DNA of 5,902 bases from Gemmatimonadota bacterium (GTDB lineage Bacteria; Gemmatimonadota; Gemmatimonadetes; Gemmatimonadales; GWC2-71-9). The position numbers were made by a program, and so were the translations under genes. Positions within the stretch are counted from its first letter, which is position 1. Each line of letters starts with the position of its first letter. The stretch spans positions 1 through 5,902 of the forward strand of contig JAOUDR010000202.1 of assembly GCA_029859185.1 (NCBI GenBank). Direction: 5' to 3'. Below, piece after piece: positions 5,796 through 5,902 of this stretch. The notes under the pieces were generated by a model, which worked only from the letters and a program-made list of their open reading frames with translations, was not told where the DNA came from and did not search any database.

Positions 5796-5902
5796 CTTCG
5801 CGACCGTCAGGGGCAGCGACCGAAGCGCCACTCACCGCGGCCATTGTGACCGAGGTCGGCCGTCGCGTCGTCGGCCAACATGCGATGGTCGAGCGGCTGT
5901 TG
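5792..5902 (+). CDS. MoxR-type AAA+ ATPase, N-terminal fragment
   Basis: Only the first 37 residues are present; the gene runs off the window. After a variable start, residues 15-37 contain TEVGRRVVGQHAMVERLL, which matches the start of MoxR ATPases, where a VVGQ...V..LL motif precedes the Walker A loop. MoxR proteins act as chaperone-like ATPases, usually next to DUF58 and von Willebrand factor A proteins, and help assemble or activate other complexes. The ATG at 5792 overlaps the stop of the preceding gene as ATGA, so translation is very probably coupled. The Walker motifs are not visible, so the assignment rests on this short stretch. Confidence 0.75.
   Translation, partial: MTSRPSGAATEAPLTAAIVTEVGRRVVGQHAMVERLL

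Overview
This GC-rich window is tightly packed with ordinary bacterial chromosomal genes. It holds the 3' end of a class I dihydroorotase gene (pyrC), a coiled-coil/zinc-ribbon protein, rpsT on the minus strand, then a plus-strand run of scpA, scpB, rluB-type pseudouridine synthase, an unrecognised NAD(P)-fold protein, and the first 37 codons of a MoxR-type AAA+ ATPase. The GC content, frequent GTG starts (zinc-ribbon gene, rpsT, scpB) and overall protein style suggest a high-GC diderm such as Gemmatimonadota. That assignment is inference and would need a database search.

Region by region: (1) 1-673 is the pyrC tail followed by a 90-base gap with a short tandem repeat, a GC-rich hairpin (probable terminator) and a weak promoter-like sequence. 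(2) 674-1703 is the zinc-ribbon gene, then a strong hairpin in the gap where it converges with rpsT; the hairpin's U-run faces rpsT. (3) 1704-1964 is rpsT on the minus strand, with its own promoter. (4) 1965-2116 is a compact divergent control region with back-to-back sigma70-like promoters: TTGACG-17-TAGGTT reading into rpsT and TTGACA-17-TACGTT reading into scpA. (5) 2117-4132 is scpA-scpB-rluB, with a 26-base overlap between the first two and a near-contact between the last two. This is a widely conserved chromosome-segregation/ribosome-maturation cluster. (6) 4152-5902 is the unrecognised Rossmann-fold protein (547 residues), coupled by an ATGA overlap to moxR, which runs off the window.

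The themes are pyrimidine synthesis, chromosome condensation (the ScpAB subunits of SMC condensin), ribosome components and rRNA modification. There is no mobile element, CRISPR array, RNA gene or defence system. I see no convincing new multi-gene system. The item most worth following up is the SDR-like protein at 4152-5795: it has a clear glycine-rich nucleotide-binding motif, a Thr where the classical catalytic Tyr would be expected, a long C-terminal part I cannot assign, and translational coupling to a MoxR ATPase.
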